From contig NC_133773.1 of the NCBI RefSeq assembly GCF_003597395.2, positions 123,441,625 through 123,505,624 of the forward strand: 64,000 nucleotides of DNA. Reading direction: 5' to 3'. Origin of the DNA: Chelonoidis abingdonii. Its lineage: Eukaryota > Chordata > Testudines > Testudinidae. Both the position numbers and the translations under genes were made by a program. How positions within the stretch are numbered: position 1 is the first letter of the stretch; the number at the start of each line of letters is the position of its first letter. This document shows, piece by piece, positions 1-11,752 of this stretch. The notes under the pieces were generated by a model. That model saw only the letters and a program-made list of their open reading frames with translations, did not search any database and had not been told where the DNA came from.

Positions 1-971
1 CAAGTGATCTTTAAGTGTTCAGTAAGCCTGTTTGATGAATCAAAATAAACTAGCTAACTAAATACACAACTAACAATGAGAGGGAAATGAGGAATTCTTT
101 ACTGATCCCACTGTAAGCAAATATTGCAGCTCACGTGACCACTAATGAAGTGAGCTGAGGCTCCTGCCAATAGTGGCCCTAATAAAAATCTAAGAACATT
201 GTCAGATTTAGGTTGTAACTTGCTTTCCTTCATAGGACTTCTCAGAATATGCTTTCTTCCTTTTTTTTTTTTTACACCCCATTTTTAGGGAGTTTCATGT
301 TATGTCTGTGGTGTTGAAGTCTAGATGGGCTCACCTTATGGAATAAGGTCTTAATATGAAACATACTCAAAGGGAGATAAATTATGGACATCCATCCTTT
401 CTTCTTTGTGGGTGGCTCTCATTCTTTATATACTGGGCACTTAAGAGGGGTTAAAGTAACACAAACACAGTTCTATAATATGGAAGGGGATTATTAAAAG
501 CATTTGGCATGCACAGAAACTGGACATTTTGGCACCATCCAGCCGTTTGTCAAGACCTAACCATGTAAGGCTGTGCTGATTTTTATTTATAGTATCAGCC
601 TAGAGTATGGTATGTAAACAATACAGGGAACCTCATTAATATGAGCATGAGTGAGCCCCAGCGAATTGGCCAGCTTTGAGGATTGTACTCATCACACTAA
701 ACAGATACTACAGTAAGTTGGGGGTGGTGGGGGAGGGATCCCGCTTAAGGCCCTTTCACTTGATTTATAGCAAGATTCCCAAATGGTCCCAGAGAGAAAG
801 GTAAATAGCTAAAACCCATCAGTGACTGCAGTACCTAAATGTTCTATACATACATAAACAAATATCCTAGCTGCTAGCAAACCACAAGTATGCATTATGG
901 GGAGTGGAACTTGTTTCTTCTCCACCTGACAGGAGACTCTTTGGCTATTAGGGCTTATAGCTTTTTTCTTT
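1..971. other. no recognised gene or repeat
   Basis: I see no coding region or repeat family that I can name here. There is a short T run near 261-273 and a G-rich patch near 720-737. Confidence 0.5.
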
Positions 972-1442
972 CAGAGGACAATACGATGGGATAATCTAAT
1001 TTTGGCAATTAATTTGGGAATTGATCTTTGATTATCAGCGGGTAAGTATGCCCAGTGGTCAGTGATGGGATTTAGATGGGATGGGATCTGAGTTACTACA
1101 GAGAATTCTTTCCTGAGTACTGGCTGGTCAGTCTTGCCCACATGCTCAGGGTTTACCTGATTGCCATCTTTGGGATCGGGAAGGAATTTTCCTCCAGGGC
1201 AGATTGGCAGAGGCCCTGGAGGTTTTTCGCCTTCCTCTGCAGCATGGGGCAGGGGTCACTTGCTGGAGGATTCTCTGCAGCTTGAGGACTTCAAACCACA
1301 ATTTGAGGACTCCAGTAATTCAGACATAGGTTAGGGGTTTGTTATTGAAGTGGATGGGTGAGATTCTGTGGCCTGCATTGTGCAGGAGGTCAGACTAGAT
1401 GATCATAATGATCCCTTCTGACCTTAAAGTCTGAGTCTATAT
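972..1442 (+). repeat. CR1 LINE, 3' UTR end
   Basis: This is the 3' terminal part of a 5'-truncated CR1 retrotransposon. The last 100 bases carry the typical sauropsid CR1 tail: a stretch ending in GGAGGTCAGACTAGATGATC, then a 'cccttctgaccttaaagtct' block and a single 'gagtctat' unit. The same segment occurs in reverse complement at 33411-33925 and is similar over almost the whole length, so both come from one CR1 subfamily. A 69-residue open frame inside it (1076-1285) lies in the UTR and is not a gene. Confidence 0.9.
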
Positions 1443-3769
1443 TCTGCTTGAGTTTTTCACTTTGTAATGTATTTTATCAATAGATACCTATTATTGCATA
1501 CACACATTTACCAAACCAAAATGTCCACTTTTCAGAATGTGAGGTTAAATCTGGCATTAAATTTCTAAACCACATTTACTTGCAGTATTTTTATCTTGCT
1601 TTCCAGGGGTATTTTGTGTAACCAGGCCATGACTTACCCATCAGATATTGGACCAAATTCAGAGGTGTGCAACTTACACTTCCTTTTAATTTAAACTAAC
1701 ATGCTGCCAAGTCTTAGTGCAACCCACTGGTGAGCAGGTGTTACAGGTCCTACTTTGTGCCTGGTGCAAGGAGAATACAATGCTGCCATGGTGGCCCTAA
1801 CTAGAGAGCTTTAGTGCAAGCTGTAGCAGCTCAAGCTTTTATGCTCTGGACGTCCCCAGTTCAATCCCAGGCTGACAGCCAAGGTGGCTGCTGTAGTCAA
1901 GGAGAAAGCTGAAGGACAACTGAGGTCTGGTTTTCAGAGGTGCTGAGCACCCACAGCTCTTATTGATTTTATTTCCAGCTGTGAGATGTTCAGTACCTCT
2001 GAAAACAAAGATGGGAGTGTGAGGAGAGTTTGAAAGTGATGAGGCTCAAATCTGCAAACATCCTGTTGAAAACAAGAAGCAATGTTTGAGTTGTAGAATT
2101 TCAAAACAGCACCTGAAACCAATTAGCTAGCTACTATTTATTCTTTGCACTTAACTTGAATCCAGATCTCTGCGGAACTCATATCAAGACTTGTAGGTTT
2201 TGGTCAGGTAATCTCAAAAGAGAACACAACAGCTCTGTATTCCTAAATTCAACATTCTTATGGGAGTTTTTCCATTAGTTTCCAAAGGTTTTTGGATCAG
2301 CCTCTAATTGAATAGTTCTTGTTACAAGTTAATAGGCCAAGAGCCTTTAAGGAGGTTTTCACACTGCGTCAAATTTAAGCCTTTTTTAAATTAAGGTTAC
2401 TGCAAGTTTCTGTAATGGCCTGGGCTCTAGCTAATTTAATAAATCTAATTTACTAATATCATTAAGTAAATGTCAACTGTAGCTTTATCAGCAGATGAGC
2501 CTTCAGATTTAACTTGTCAATCCAGTTTGTTGTAGCCTTTGTTTTAACTCTGAATCTGTCTTCTCTGTGAATTAGTTACCCATGCAAATTTATGATGACT
2601 GATCTAGGAAATCATCTGGGTTGTATTATCGGCAGCCAGCATACCATCAATTTGAGTTTTCTTTGATGTACCGGAGAGCCTGGATTTAGCAGAGTGTGAG
2701 TCATTCAGTGCCGATTGATGTGATCTGTTGTCTCATATGTACTTCAGACCTTGCATGTCAGTCTGAATTACTTAGAACTTGGGTAAACTGTTTCCAGAGG
2801 GATTTTTTTAATACGTAAGTTCCTATAGTTCTCTGTTCCTGACTTACGCTTTGCAACAATCCCACTCCACTCCTTATGTGCTCAGTCTTTGAGTTTAGAC
2901 CTGTAGTAAATGTAAATCTGTACTAATCCTTTAACTCTCATCCTTCCCTATTTATTACCTCGATTGTTAAAAATCAGGCAGAAAAACATCACAAGTTCAC
3001 CAAGTAACTAGTCTGATTTTAGTCACATGGCTGGTCCCTTCCCTGTGCATTATTACATTTGCAGACAGACACAAGGTTTTATAATGAGCATATTCGCAGA
3101 GAAATTATCTGCAATTTACATTTGTCTTTGACTAGGGGAGAATTTCTTTTTATTTCACAGTAACATTTTTATTCTGCATGGTTTGAAGTCTTGTGATCGT
3201 GATCTTTATTCCCTCCTCCATAATCCTTTTTACTGGCTCTTTGTAGGCTGTCAATATGCAATTAAAAGTTATGTAACACTATTTCCTGGGCCACAATACA
3301 GTGAAAAGTGATTCACTCAGTTATTCTTAGAGGAACAATAAAACACTGATAAAAGGAGGACTGCATGATTTCTGGTAAGTGTTGTTTAAAAATACAGCAG
3401 ACAGACATTAAACAGCCTCTGCCTTCCATGTAAGCAAACATTGGTTTGGAAGTGATTGGAGTACAAAAATCCTCACTAGTTTGTAGTGATGTCCATTGAC
3501 TAGAAATGTTGCCCTCTAGTTCAGTGCATGTCACAAATTACTACTCAGGAGATCTGGGTTCAGGATCACTTTCTTTGGCCAGTATGGTTATGAGTACTAA
3601 CACTTCACAGCTCTTAAGCCCAAGGTACAGCATGCATGCGCCCAGTTTAGGTACTAATATGGCCCCTATTACCGAGTGCCTCAGTCTGTATTTATCTTCC
3701 CAGCACCATTGCTTCCTCTCCCTCTCCCTCCCCCCTGCCAATGACTGAAGGGGCATGAATGGTCCCTTG
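1443..3769. other. no gene seen; possible SINE scrap
   Basis: Mostly AT-rich sequence without a recognisable family. Around 1815-1895 there is a weak tRNA-like stretch with a B-box-like motif (AGTTCAATCCC), too decayed to name. Open frames on both strands at 3313-3795 overlap each other and look non-coding. Confidence 0.4.
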
Positions 3770-3925
3770 AAATATGTGTTAACTACCTGTGCCAAACAGT
3801 CTGTTCCACCCTGTATTTAGCTGAGACATGTTTCCCAGACCTGAAGAGCTCTGTGTAAGCTTGTCTCTCTCTAACAGAATTTGGTCCAATAAAAGGTATT
3901 ACCTCACCCACCTTATGTCTCAGAC
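3770..3925 (+). repeat. retroelement 3' end, probably Penelope-like
   Basis: A block with 'gagctctgtgtaagcttgtc', then 'ttggtccaataaaaggtatt' and 'acctcacccacctt' matches a repeat I recognise from turtle genomes as the 3' end of an interspersed retroelement. The arrangement resembles the 3' ends of Penelope-like elements elsewhere in this window, but the sequence family is different, so the assignment is tentative. Confidence 0.45.
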
Positions 3926-5540
3926 AGCAGGAGCGTTTTCCTTCTAAAAACCAGAGGCTACACATAACTGTTGACCGGGAAGGAGGGAGCACACAATTTA
4001 AAGGTTGTGGGGAGGGGCATGTGACTGCCCTACATGTTGCCTCTGGGTGCAGAAACCTTCCAGTCCCACTTTCCTGGGCCCGGAGAGCCAATCCTGTGGA
4101 TCCTGGGGGGTTGGGGCACCAGGGATGCAGTACTTACAAAATTTCTCCCCAGAACTCCTGCACCTTTGCAGCCTGAGCACAGGGAACCTGTTCCTGGCAC
4201 CTTCTCCAGGGACTTCCTCTTCCTTCCCTGCAGGCACCAAGCAATATCTATGAAGCTGCCAAAGGGTCTGCAGCTCCTGCAAAGGGCTGATATCATTCCC
4301 CAAGTCATCACGCATTTTAGTGCCACTTTGGTGTCTCCTCTCACTTTTGTTGAAATGATTTGCATTAGAGATGCAGAATCATGGAACAGAGAATATTTAC
4401 ACTGATGGAAGTAGTTAACCTGTAGCTTGTTTCCGTCATGAATGATTTGTATCCCACAATTTGGATCATTGTCCCATATCTGGGGTTTGTCAGGATGAGG
4501 TATAGCAGCATTAAATGTAGGCCTAGGAGTCCTGGGATGAGATTATATATATTTATTGTAGCTGGGAAAATTGGGGAGATGGGTGAGCAGCATCAGCCTG
4601 AAGAGTAGATGAGCAGCTGGCAACTGTTAAACATCTATAGTTATGCTGGCCAGCCTGAGGGAAGGAGCAACCAAAACTGTACAGCAAGCTAGTAAGGATA
4701 TCCCAGAATGAAGAGCTGGACTGGAAAAAGTTGTAAACCCATTTCCAACTGTCCCAAATTCCTTTGTCAATGATGTGAGGGCCTCTGTAACATGCACCTT
4801 GGAAGGGGACAGAAAGGGTGAGGTAGTGTCTACAGTTAAGCATGTACCTAAGAGCTTGTGCTCCTGCACAAACTGAATGGAAGAGAAGGAATTGGTGCCA
4901 AATCTCTTGAGGACATAAACTTCTTCTTTCTTGTGGAAAGTTGTTCTGTTTAATTGATGAATTGATTCAACTTTTGCCGTTTTTTGTAACCCATTATTAG
5001 AATATTCTATGTATTGTCTTAGGGAAGGACAGATCAGCTGAAATTCTTATTTTCTCATTCCAGTATAGGTTATTTATGGGTCAAAAGTGTCGAGTGCCCT
5101 CCACTTTGGATGAACCAAATCCTGTACCTTTTTGAGTGCCAGTGACAGATTCCCAAGGACACAATGTCAGTAATGTTTTCCCAGAAAGAAAGATGACATG
5201 TCTGAGTCGGGCTTAGAATGGACATGTCATTTGCTAACTTTGCTAATGGCTGATTCAGTACTCCGAGAGATGACTGGATTTCAAAAATGCAAAGATGAAA
5301 TATCTAAGGAGAAAATATTGCTTCTCATTTTTAAAAGACAACTTTCATCATGATTTTAACTTAATGAAGGCATGTGGCTGGTTTGCATAGTTCTCTGCTT
5401 TTGTAAGATTTAATGTTACTTAATTCTTCCCCCTTAAACATGTTTTGTTTGTGCAATATTACCATAGCGTATCCCTTACCTGACCTTTATTACCATAGTG
5501 TCTGAGCACCTGCCACCTACTTTATGTATATATCTTCACA
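3926..5540. other. no gene seen
   Basis: Overlapping open frames of 80-123 codons on both strands at 3998-4405 arise from a locally GC-richer stretch. They have no conserved motif or visible splice context. The rest is unrecognised AT-rich DNA. Confidence 0.45.
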
Positions 5541-5612
5541 ACTGCACTGAGAGCGAGGGGATTATTATCAGTGGAGGTGGGGAACTGAAGCACTGAGAGA
5601 TCAAGGGCTATA
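5541..5612 (-). repeat. MIR/L2-type fragment
   Basis: A short segment resembles the reverse complement of the MIR tail (gaactgaagcactgagagat followed by 'caagggct'). It is too short for subfamily assignment. Confidence 0.4.
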
Positions 5613-6324
5613 TTACAACTGTAGGCACAGCCCTAAGCAAGGGATGATTTCATAAGACTAAAGGAGGGACTTAAATGGAAAATACTAGACCGATGCTGGT
5701 GGAAGCCTGGCAGCCATTTCCACCTCAGCATGTGATCACTGAGCCAATTCTCTGATAGGTGAGCCTAGTTTTCCATTTCTGTTAACGTGAAGCAGATCTC
5801 CTTCTCATCCATTTGGACAGTACCAGAGCACTGATCCTGTACAACATATCGAGCAGTTAAGGTTTGTGTCCCAAAGCTTCTGTTTTCTGTGAGATTGTTG
5901 AATTCTTGTTCTAGAAGTAGAGGGTGATGTTGCTAGGTGGATGCTATAGCCCCACACAGCAAGTGCTGGGCCTCATATAGAGGTAAGATTTCCTGTAGAA
6001 TTGTTTAATGGGATGACCAGTGCCAGAGGTAGAGAGGGGTGAAAGACCAGGGTACAGAACTCTCATTTGTAGGGTAAAGTCCTATATTGTGGGATGGCTT
6101 TAGGAGAGATGGATAAATCTGATGTAGCGACACTGTCTCTGCGTTCCTATTTACATTAGGGAGAAAGCAGTGCAGAATGAACTTGTGCAGTCAGTTGTGA
6201 GTGCAGTTATTTGTGAGCTAAGGACCTTGTCCCAGACACCATAGCAAAACAATTACATAAACTCTTGCAGAGGTTTTGGATGGCCTTCAAGTGGAATTGC
6301 TAACTTGCAACCTTCCAACTAGTG
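5613..6324. other. no gene seen
   Basis: Unique-looking DNA with no recognised family. Confidence 0.4.
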
Positions 6325-6445
6325 GTTTGTTGCCATACTTTTCTGCAGGGTCTCTGTGTCTCCATTTCCGCATCTATAAAATGGGGGGGGGGGGGAGTGT
6401 TTGTACAGCACTTTGAAAACACCAAATTATTTATCGTAATAAGTT
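6325..6445 (+). repeat. MIR SINE 3' part with G13 tract
   Basis: The block 'ctgtgtctccatttccgcat', then 'ctataaaatggggg', followed by 'gtacagcactttgaaaac', is the conserved 3' part of a MIR/CORE-type SINE. A run of 13 G (6383-6395) has grown out of the 'aaaatgggg' motif, which is a known site of microsatellite expansion in this family. Confidence 0.65.
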
Positions 6446-6449
6446 AGAA

Positions 6450-6688
6450 AATAGGTCCCCATTGTATCAGGCAATGAACAATCACTTAAGCAGACCCTAC
6501 TCCAAAGAATTTACAATCTGAGCAGATAGGATAGACAAAGGAAACATTATTATCCCTATTTTACCAATGGAGAACTGAGTGTTTAAATGACTTGCCCAAA
6601 GTCTATTCAAACTTGAGAATTGAATCCAGATCTCCTGAGGTCCAGTCTACTACCTTACCAGAAGAGCATCCTTCCAGCAAGTGTTAGT
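6450..6688 (-). repeat. MIR-type tRNA-derived SINE, near full length
   Basis: Read on the minus strand this shows a tRNA-like head ('agatctggattcaattctca' contains a degenerate B box), a CORE-like middle ('gacttgcccaaagtct' on the plus strand) and a distal part with the 'aagaatttacaatctgagca' motif. This order is that of a MIR-like SINE inserted in reverse. It is strongly diverged. It directly follows a plus-strand MIR tail, so the two insertions lie back to back. Confidence 0.6.
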
Positions 6689-6802
6689 ATTATGATGACC
6701 AACGTAAAGGCTCTTAAAATCTCAGTATTTTCTCCTAATAATTGCTTCCATATTTACCCCATCGTAGACGTCTCTTACTCTTATTAAAGAGAGAAGCCAT
6801 AG

Positions 6803-6844
6803 CCCTTCTGCTCAGCTTAGCAACCCTTCTGCTCAGCTTAGCAG
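6803..6844. repeat. 2 x 21-bp tandem duplication
   Basis: Two adjacent 21-base units beginning 'cccttctgctcagcttagca' differ only at the last base. The high identity suggests a recent local duplication. Confidence 0.85.
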
Positions 6845-7664
6845 AAGGAAAGTTCGGAGGGTGACGAAGAAATTTAAGCTGCTTCAGATCAAGATAAACT
6901 TTGAACCTTTCTGCCCTAAGCAATAGGAGGAATTTAATTCCAAGGGGCTGAGTTTTCAGAGTTTGATGTTGAATAAAAGGGAAAGCTATGCTGGCACAGA
7001 TTGACCCATGCTAAAGCTGTTTAAAATTACAAGCCAAACCAAATAGTGGAGAAAAAACCTCCCTTGTTAAACTGTCTGTGCTTTAGACGAAATGGTATTT
7101 TAACTCTTTCAACTCAAATGGTCAGGGTGTTTGTACATGTACTAGATACAATCAATAAAACTCATCTCTGATAACTTGTAATTCTGCTTATGTGAACTTT
7201 TTTAAAAATAAAAAATTGAACTACAGAGGTTTTTCAAAGTCCAAAATGGAAACTGAAATCTCTTATCCCTGATAGTAGGAAAGACCACTCAATCTGATCT
7301 GCTGATGAAACGGCCACATAAAATTACTGTTATTTTGTGGAACTATAATAATCTTAAAAGAACATTATTCAGATTGCAAAATCAAACACTCTGAACTTAG
7401 CAAATGCCAGAACTAAGATTAGGTATGTAACCTTAATTTGCCCCCGCCCCTTCTATATATGCATTGACAGGTTTAAATACATGATCAAATATCATTTTTA
7501 TTTTCTGTAGGAGCCCTGCCTCATTCAGTGTGCAGGATGAACTGTGTTTTGGCAATAAATCAGGGTAGTATAGTGAATGAGGCTTTCCACTGTAGCGCCC
7601 CATGGCTCACTTGTTGCAGAAGTTGGAAAGTGTGCAGTGAATGAAGTAGGAGATTTCAGAAGAC
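6845..7664. other. no gene seen
   Basis: AT-rich DNA without a recognised repeat or coding region. Confidence 0.4.
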
Positions 7665-8098
7665 AAAGGATGGTATCATAGTTAAGGCAGTTGAATGCTG
7701 CTGTGGAGAATTGGATTCTATCCCCGCCACAGCATTCCTATATGATGCTAGGCAAGTTGCTTAAATAAAACTTTTCACAAGCCATCACTGTGTATTCCTC
7801 ATGTTCTGTGTATGCCCCTTGAAATGCTCTGGTTTGATTTTGTAGAAGTGGGGAGCACTTATAGCTGCAATTGAAGTTAATGGGAACTGTGCTTTGAGTG
7901 TATAAAGTGTTGTATAACGCTCAAATGTTCTGAAAAAAAACATGTCATAGGCATCTCTAATAGGGCACCCAAAATTAGTGGATACTTTTGTACTTGCGCT
8001 GTTTATACCTCAGTTCCTTGTTCTGTAAAATGGGGATAATACCACCCTTGCACCTTGCAGGGGTGCTGGAAAGAAGTAATATTTGTGAAGCCAGCCAT
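7665..8098 (+). repeat. MIR SINE split by intervening sequence
   Basis: The first part (about 7665-7765) carries a MIR head and middle ('tatgatgctaggcaagttgc'). The 3' tail with 'ttctgtaaaatggggataat' lies at about 7995-8098. Roughly 230 bases of unrecognised DNA separate them. Either something inserted into one MIR or two fragments lie side by side. Confidence 0.5.
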
Positions 8099-8684
8099 AG
8101 CCAAGCCATAGACTGTCTCAAGGAGTTTCCTTAGTAGTAGCCTAGCAAGTAGCTATCCAGAAGCCTGCCATGGGATAAGGGCTGCTGCATAACAACGAAG
8201 TATATTAATAGATTCCAAGGCCAGAAGGGACCTTTGTGATCATCTAGTCCAGTGGTTCTCAACCTGTGGTCTGGGACCTTTAGGGGTCCACCAGTATAAT
8301 CAAGGGGGTCTGCGAACGTGCCAGGAACTACATAATAATACCATGTTCTGACATTTTCAGTTTGCACATTCCAAGTTGATAGCGACTTGGCACTGACCAT
8401 ATATCACCTTGCAACGTTGTAATTTATCATTTGAAACTCCTTCAATTTGTGAAAATAATCTGTTTGAGAACAATGCACCAGAATACAAGTCTGATATGTT
8501 TAAATTATTGAAGTAAAAGCTGAGCTTCTGCATTTAATTATTTTTTTTCATGTGCCAATCGCTTGTCTGGTTTACGCCAGTTGTGTTAGGCATTGGTTTG
8601 ACATGGACTTTGTAATTCAGAGTGGGCAGAAAAACACTAGAGATCATTTCAGCTGCAACTGTGAAATATAATGAATTGGTTTAA

Positions 8685-9420
8685 TTTCTATAATGGACAA
8701 GTTTGTTTGTAAAATGACTCCATCTGCTTTGGCAGTCCATGAAGCAGAAAATGTCTCAAAACTGAAAAAGAAAGAGGCTAAATGGAACCCCTTAAGCCCC
8801 TCAGGTCACCCACTCACCCCCAAAAATGAGAAACAGGGATGACTGCTACATTAAACTTGTTTGTAGGTATGTGTCACTGGAGAATCAAGACCCCAGCATG
8901 TAATTTGGAGAGAAGTACTTTCTAACAAAGCACCTAAGCTGGCAAAATTTACAAGACATCTGAGGTCTTGGCATGTGGAAAGTGTTGACAAGCCAATGGA
9001 GTATTTTGAAGGGAAGCAGAATTGTTTACTAAAACAACAACAACAGACTATACAAACTGTCAACTGTACAGGAGAATGCTCTCAAAGCATCCTACAAGGT
9101 TGCAATTAGAATTGCTAAAATCAGAAAGTAATATACAATTGTTGAAACTTTACTGATGCCAGATACAATTGATATGTGCTGTGAAATATTAGGGGACGAA
9201 GCTGCTAACTAATTGAAGAATGTGCCAGTATCAAATGACTCCATTAAAAGGCGAATTGCAGATGATGATGTGAAAGACCAGTTTGTTAGACAGGATTCAA
9301 GCAACTTGGAAGTACAGCTTACAACAGGATGAATCTTGCCTAAATGAAATTATTCCTCAACTGGACAAGCTGTTTGCTGCTAAACAAGCCCAGGGTTGCA
9401 TTAGTATCAGGTAAGCTGTC
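8685..9420 (+). pseudogene. dead hAT transposase (Charlie/ZBED-like)
   Basis: Between about 9073 and 9291 one forward frame reads ENALKASYKVAIRIAKIRK, then after a stop 'YTIVETLLMPDTIDMCCEIL', and after a second stop 'LKNVPVSNDSIKRRIADDD'. This is the middle region of hAT-Charlie transposases, also known from domesticated ZBED/SCAND3-type proteins (family knowledge). Upstream similarity (8685-9060) is broken by frameshifts, and the zinc-finger part is not clearly legible. The catalytic core beyond 9420 is missing. In a living element the protein would cut and paste the surrounding DNA; this copy has at least two in-frame stops and no usable start, so it is a relic. Confidence 0.85.
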
Positions 9421-9452
9421 ACTATATTAATTTGTGATGACTATTAAAGTAA

Positions 9453-10120
9453 CGTGACACACGTTAGAGAGCTTATTCCTTCACTCTCACCCTTCCCTGG
9501 TCCTTCTCGCATGAACAGAGAGCAACAATACCTGAAGTCCGAAGGTGCAAACAATTCGATGTTTATTGGGGTGAACTTCCAGCAAGCTTAAATTTAAGTT
9601 CCTTTTCCTTATTTTCCGAATCCCAACTTACTTCCTGTTTAACCCTAATTTATATAGTAATATTTTCAGCTATACCTTAATCAATCATTCTACTAAAATT
9701 TACCTAACCAATCCTAACGTATTGTAACGTGATTAGCTAACCAATTATATCCCACCACCTTAGTTAGTTTACACCTAGAAAAATTAATTATACAGCAGAC
9801 GAAACAATTACAGAACCCAGACAGAGACCATATGCAAATAAACATATAAAACAATACAGAAGTAAGGATTTCACAACTACATCTATACAGACATAGGTCT
9901 CCAGCTGTGTCTATGAATAAGTGAGTCTTGCCAGAGGATGCGATCAAACTAAGTTTCCTTTTACATCTTCTAGGCTCTTCCCTTCTCTGGGAGTGATAGA
10001 TCTTCACCTTCCTAACAGTCCCGATTGCCTTATTTTATATGACTAGTTTGGAATGCAAGGACATGACCAATACCTTTCCCAGTTTATGGCTGCTAAAGAA
10101 CCAGGCCTCAGACTGTCACA
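9453..10120 (-). repeat. solo LTR of an endogenous retroelement
   Basis: A 668-bp insertion begins CGTGACA (probably mutated from TGTGACA) and ends TGTCACA, so the ends are inverted repeats of the TG...CA type. It is flanked on both sides by GTAA (9449-9452 and 10121-10124), a 4-bp TSD. On the minus strand an AATAAA polyadenylation signal lies near the 3' third, which sets the orientation. No internal retroviral coding sequence is present, so this is the product of LTR-LTR recombination. The class is open: 4-bp duplications occur in class I endogenous retroviruses and in some Gypsy elements. Confidence 0.72.
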
Positions 10121-11448
10121 GTAAGAGAAGGCCACTGCACAGACAGTGATTTTTGATTCTTGCTTTTATACCTCTATAACTAGCTACGTGATAAGTCTTA
10201 AAGTATAGGCCTTTGCAGACAGGCCTGAATATCTATATCCTAACAACACAAACCAATTTATTCTCAAGAAAATAATCCAGGAATTGGGGAGTCAGCAGGT
10301 TTGTCTATTTAAACTTATGGGGCCCTTGGGTTTAAAAAAAAAAATGTTGAGAACCACTGCTCTAGTCTGGTCTCAGAACTTCCCTAAATTAATTCCTAGC
10401 TCATATCTTTTCAGAAAAATATCCAATCTTGATATAAAATTTGTCAGAGATAGAGACTCCACCTCAACCCTTGGTAAATTGTTCCAATGACTAATTCACC
10501 TCACTAGCAAAAAGATATGCCTTATTTCCATTCTGAATTTGTCTAGCTTCAACTTCCAGCCATTGGGTCATGTTTATACCTTTTTCGGCTACATTTAAGA
10601 GCCCATTATTAAATATTTGTTCCCTATGTAAGTATTTAGACTATCAAGTCATCTCTTAATCTTCTCTTTGGTAGACTCAAGGAGTTCAATCTCTTCAGTT
10701 TATCACTGGGGGACGTTTTCTAATTCTTTAACCATTCTTGTGGTTCTTCTCTGAACCCTCTCCTGTTTATCAATATAATCTCCTTCTTGAATTGTGGGCA
10801 CCAGAAATGGACACAGTATTCCAGCAGCAGTGGCACCAGTGCCAAATACAGAGGCAAAAATAGCCTCTTTACTCTTACTCAAGAGTCCTCTGTTTGTGCA
10901 TCCCAGGATCACATTATCTCTTTTGGCGACAGCATCACACCAGGAGGTCCTGTTGAGTTGATTCTCCACGATAAGCCCCAAATTTTTTTTCAGAGTCATT
11001 GCTTCCCAAAGTAGAGCCCCCCCTGATGTAAGTATGACCTATGTTCTTTGTTTCTAGATGTATACATTGACATTTAGCTATATTAAAATGCATATAGTTT
11101 GCTTGTGCCCAGTTTACTGAGTGATTGAATCACTTGGTAATCAGTGACCTGTCCTCTTCACTATTTACCATCCTCCCAATTTTTGTTCATCTGCAAACTT
11201 TAATAGTGATTTTATATTTTCTTCCAGGTCATTGATTTTAAAATATTAAATAACACAGGGCTAAGAACCGATTCCTGCGGAACAACATTGGAAACACATC
11301 CACTTGATCATGATGATGATTCCCTGTTTACCATTACCAATTTTTAATCCATTTAATGTGTGGCATCTTAATTTTATATTCTAGTTTTGAATCAAAATTT
11401 TATGTGGTACCAAGTCAAAGCATATTATGTCAACACTATAGCTTTATG

Positions 11449-11478
11449 AAAAAAAAAAAAAAAAAGGGAAAAAAACCC
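11449..11478. repeat. A-rich simple sequence
   Basis: An A17-type tract followed by a second A run lies between the truncated CR1 and the next CR1 fragment. It may be a target or tail remnant. Confidence 0.6.
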
Positions 11479-11485
11479 CAGACAA

Positions 11486-11752
11486 ACCATCCCAAAGGGG
11501 CATATGACTTATGAGGAGAGGCTGAGTGAACTGGGAAAACGACGAGTCTGGTGGCACCTTAAAGACTAACAGATTTATTTGGGCATAAGATTTCGTGGGT
11601 AAAAATCCTCACTTCTTCAGATGCATCTAGACTTGACAAAGCCTTGGCTGGGATGATTTAGTTGGTGTTAGTCCTGCTTCGAGCAGGGGATTGAACTAAA
11701 TGACCTCCTGAGGTCTCTTCCAATCCTAATATTCTATAATTCTATGATTACT
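11486..11752 (+). repeat. CR1 LINE 3' fragment, rearranged
   Basis: The left piece (11486-11540) contains 'tgaggagaggctgagtgaac', a CR1 coding/3' motif. The right piece (11633-11752) contains the CR1 tail with 'tgaactaaatgacctcctga' and ends in the octamer-type repeat 'attctataattctatgatt'. The segment normally found between these two parts is missing, and a Penelope-derived fragment sits at the junction. Confidence 0.85.
11541..11632 (+). repeat. Penelope-like 3'-end fragment
   Basis: The segment 'tggcaccttaaagactaaca' and what follows up to 'cttcttcagatgcat' matches the 3' terminal segment of the Penelope-like element at 44275-45727 (read on its own strand or the reverse). It interrupts a CR1 3' fragment. 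Confidence 0.75.

Larger units (their letters stand above)
8250..10359 (+). mobile_element. hAT (Charlie-type) DNA transposon
   Basis: The ends are inverted: CAGTGGTTCTCAACCTG at the left and its counterpart ending 'gttgagaaccactg' at the right. These are typical hAT/Charlie termini. The flanking octamers, ATCTAGTC (8242-8249) and CTCTAGTC (10360-10367), match at 7 of 8 positions and fit the hAT 8-bp TSD with a central CTAG. The element sits inside a minus-strand CR1 and holds a transposase relic and a solo LTR. Without the LTR it is about 1.44 kb, shorter than a full autonomous copy, so it probably lost internal sequence. Confidence 0.92.
8199..11448 (-). repeat. CR1 LINE, 5' truncated, host of nested insertions
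   Basis: The 3' end lies at about 8199 on the minus strand ('gattccaaggccagaaggga' on the plus strand is the CR1 tail). After a transposon insertion at 8250-10359 the CR1 body resumes at 10360 and runs to about 11448. The minus strand at 10703-10999 still reads through the C-terminal part of a CR1 reverse transcriptase, with a recognisable 'ERVQRRTTRMVKELEN' motif. The element is 5' truncated and cannot move. It is the oldest layer of the nest. Confidence 0.9.

Noticed and set aside
3998..4405. Overlapping frames of 82-123 codons on both strands
   Set aside because: They overlap in several frames, have no motif, and show no consistent start or splice context.
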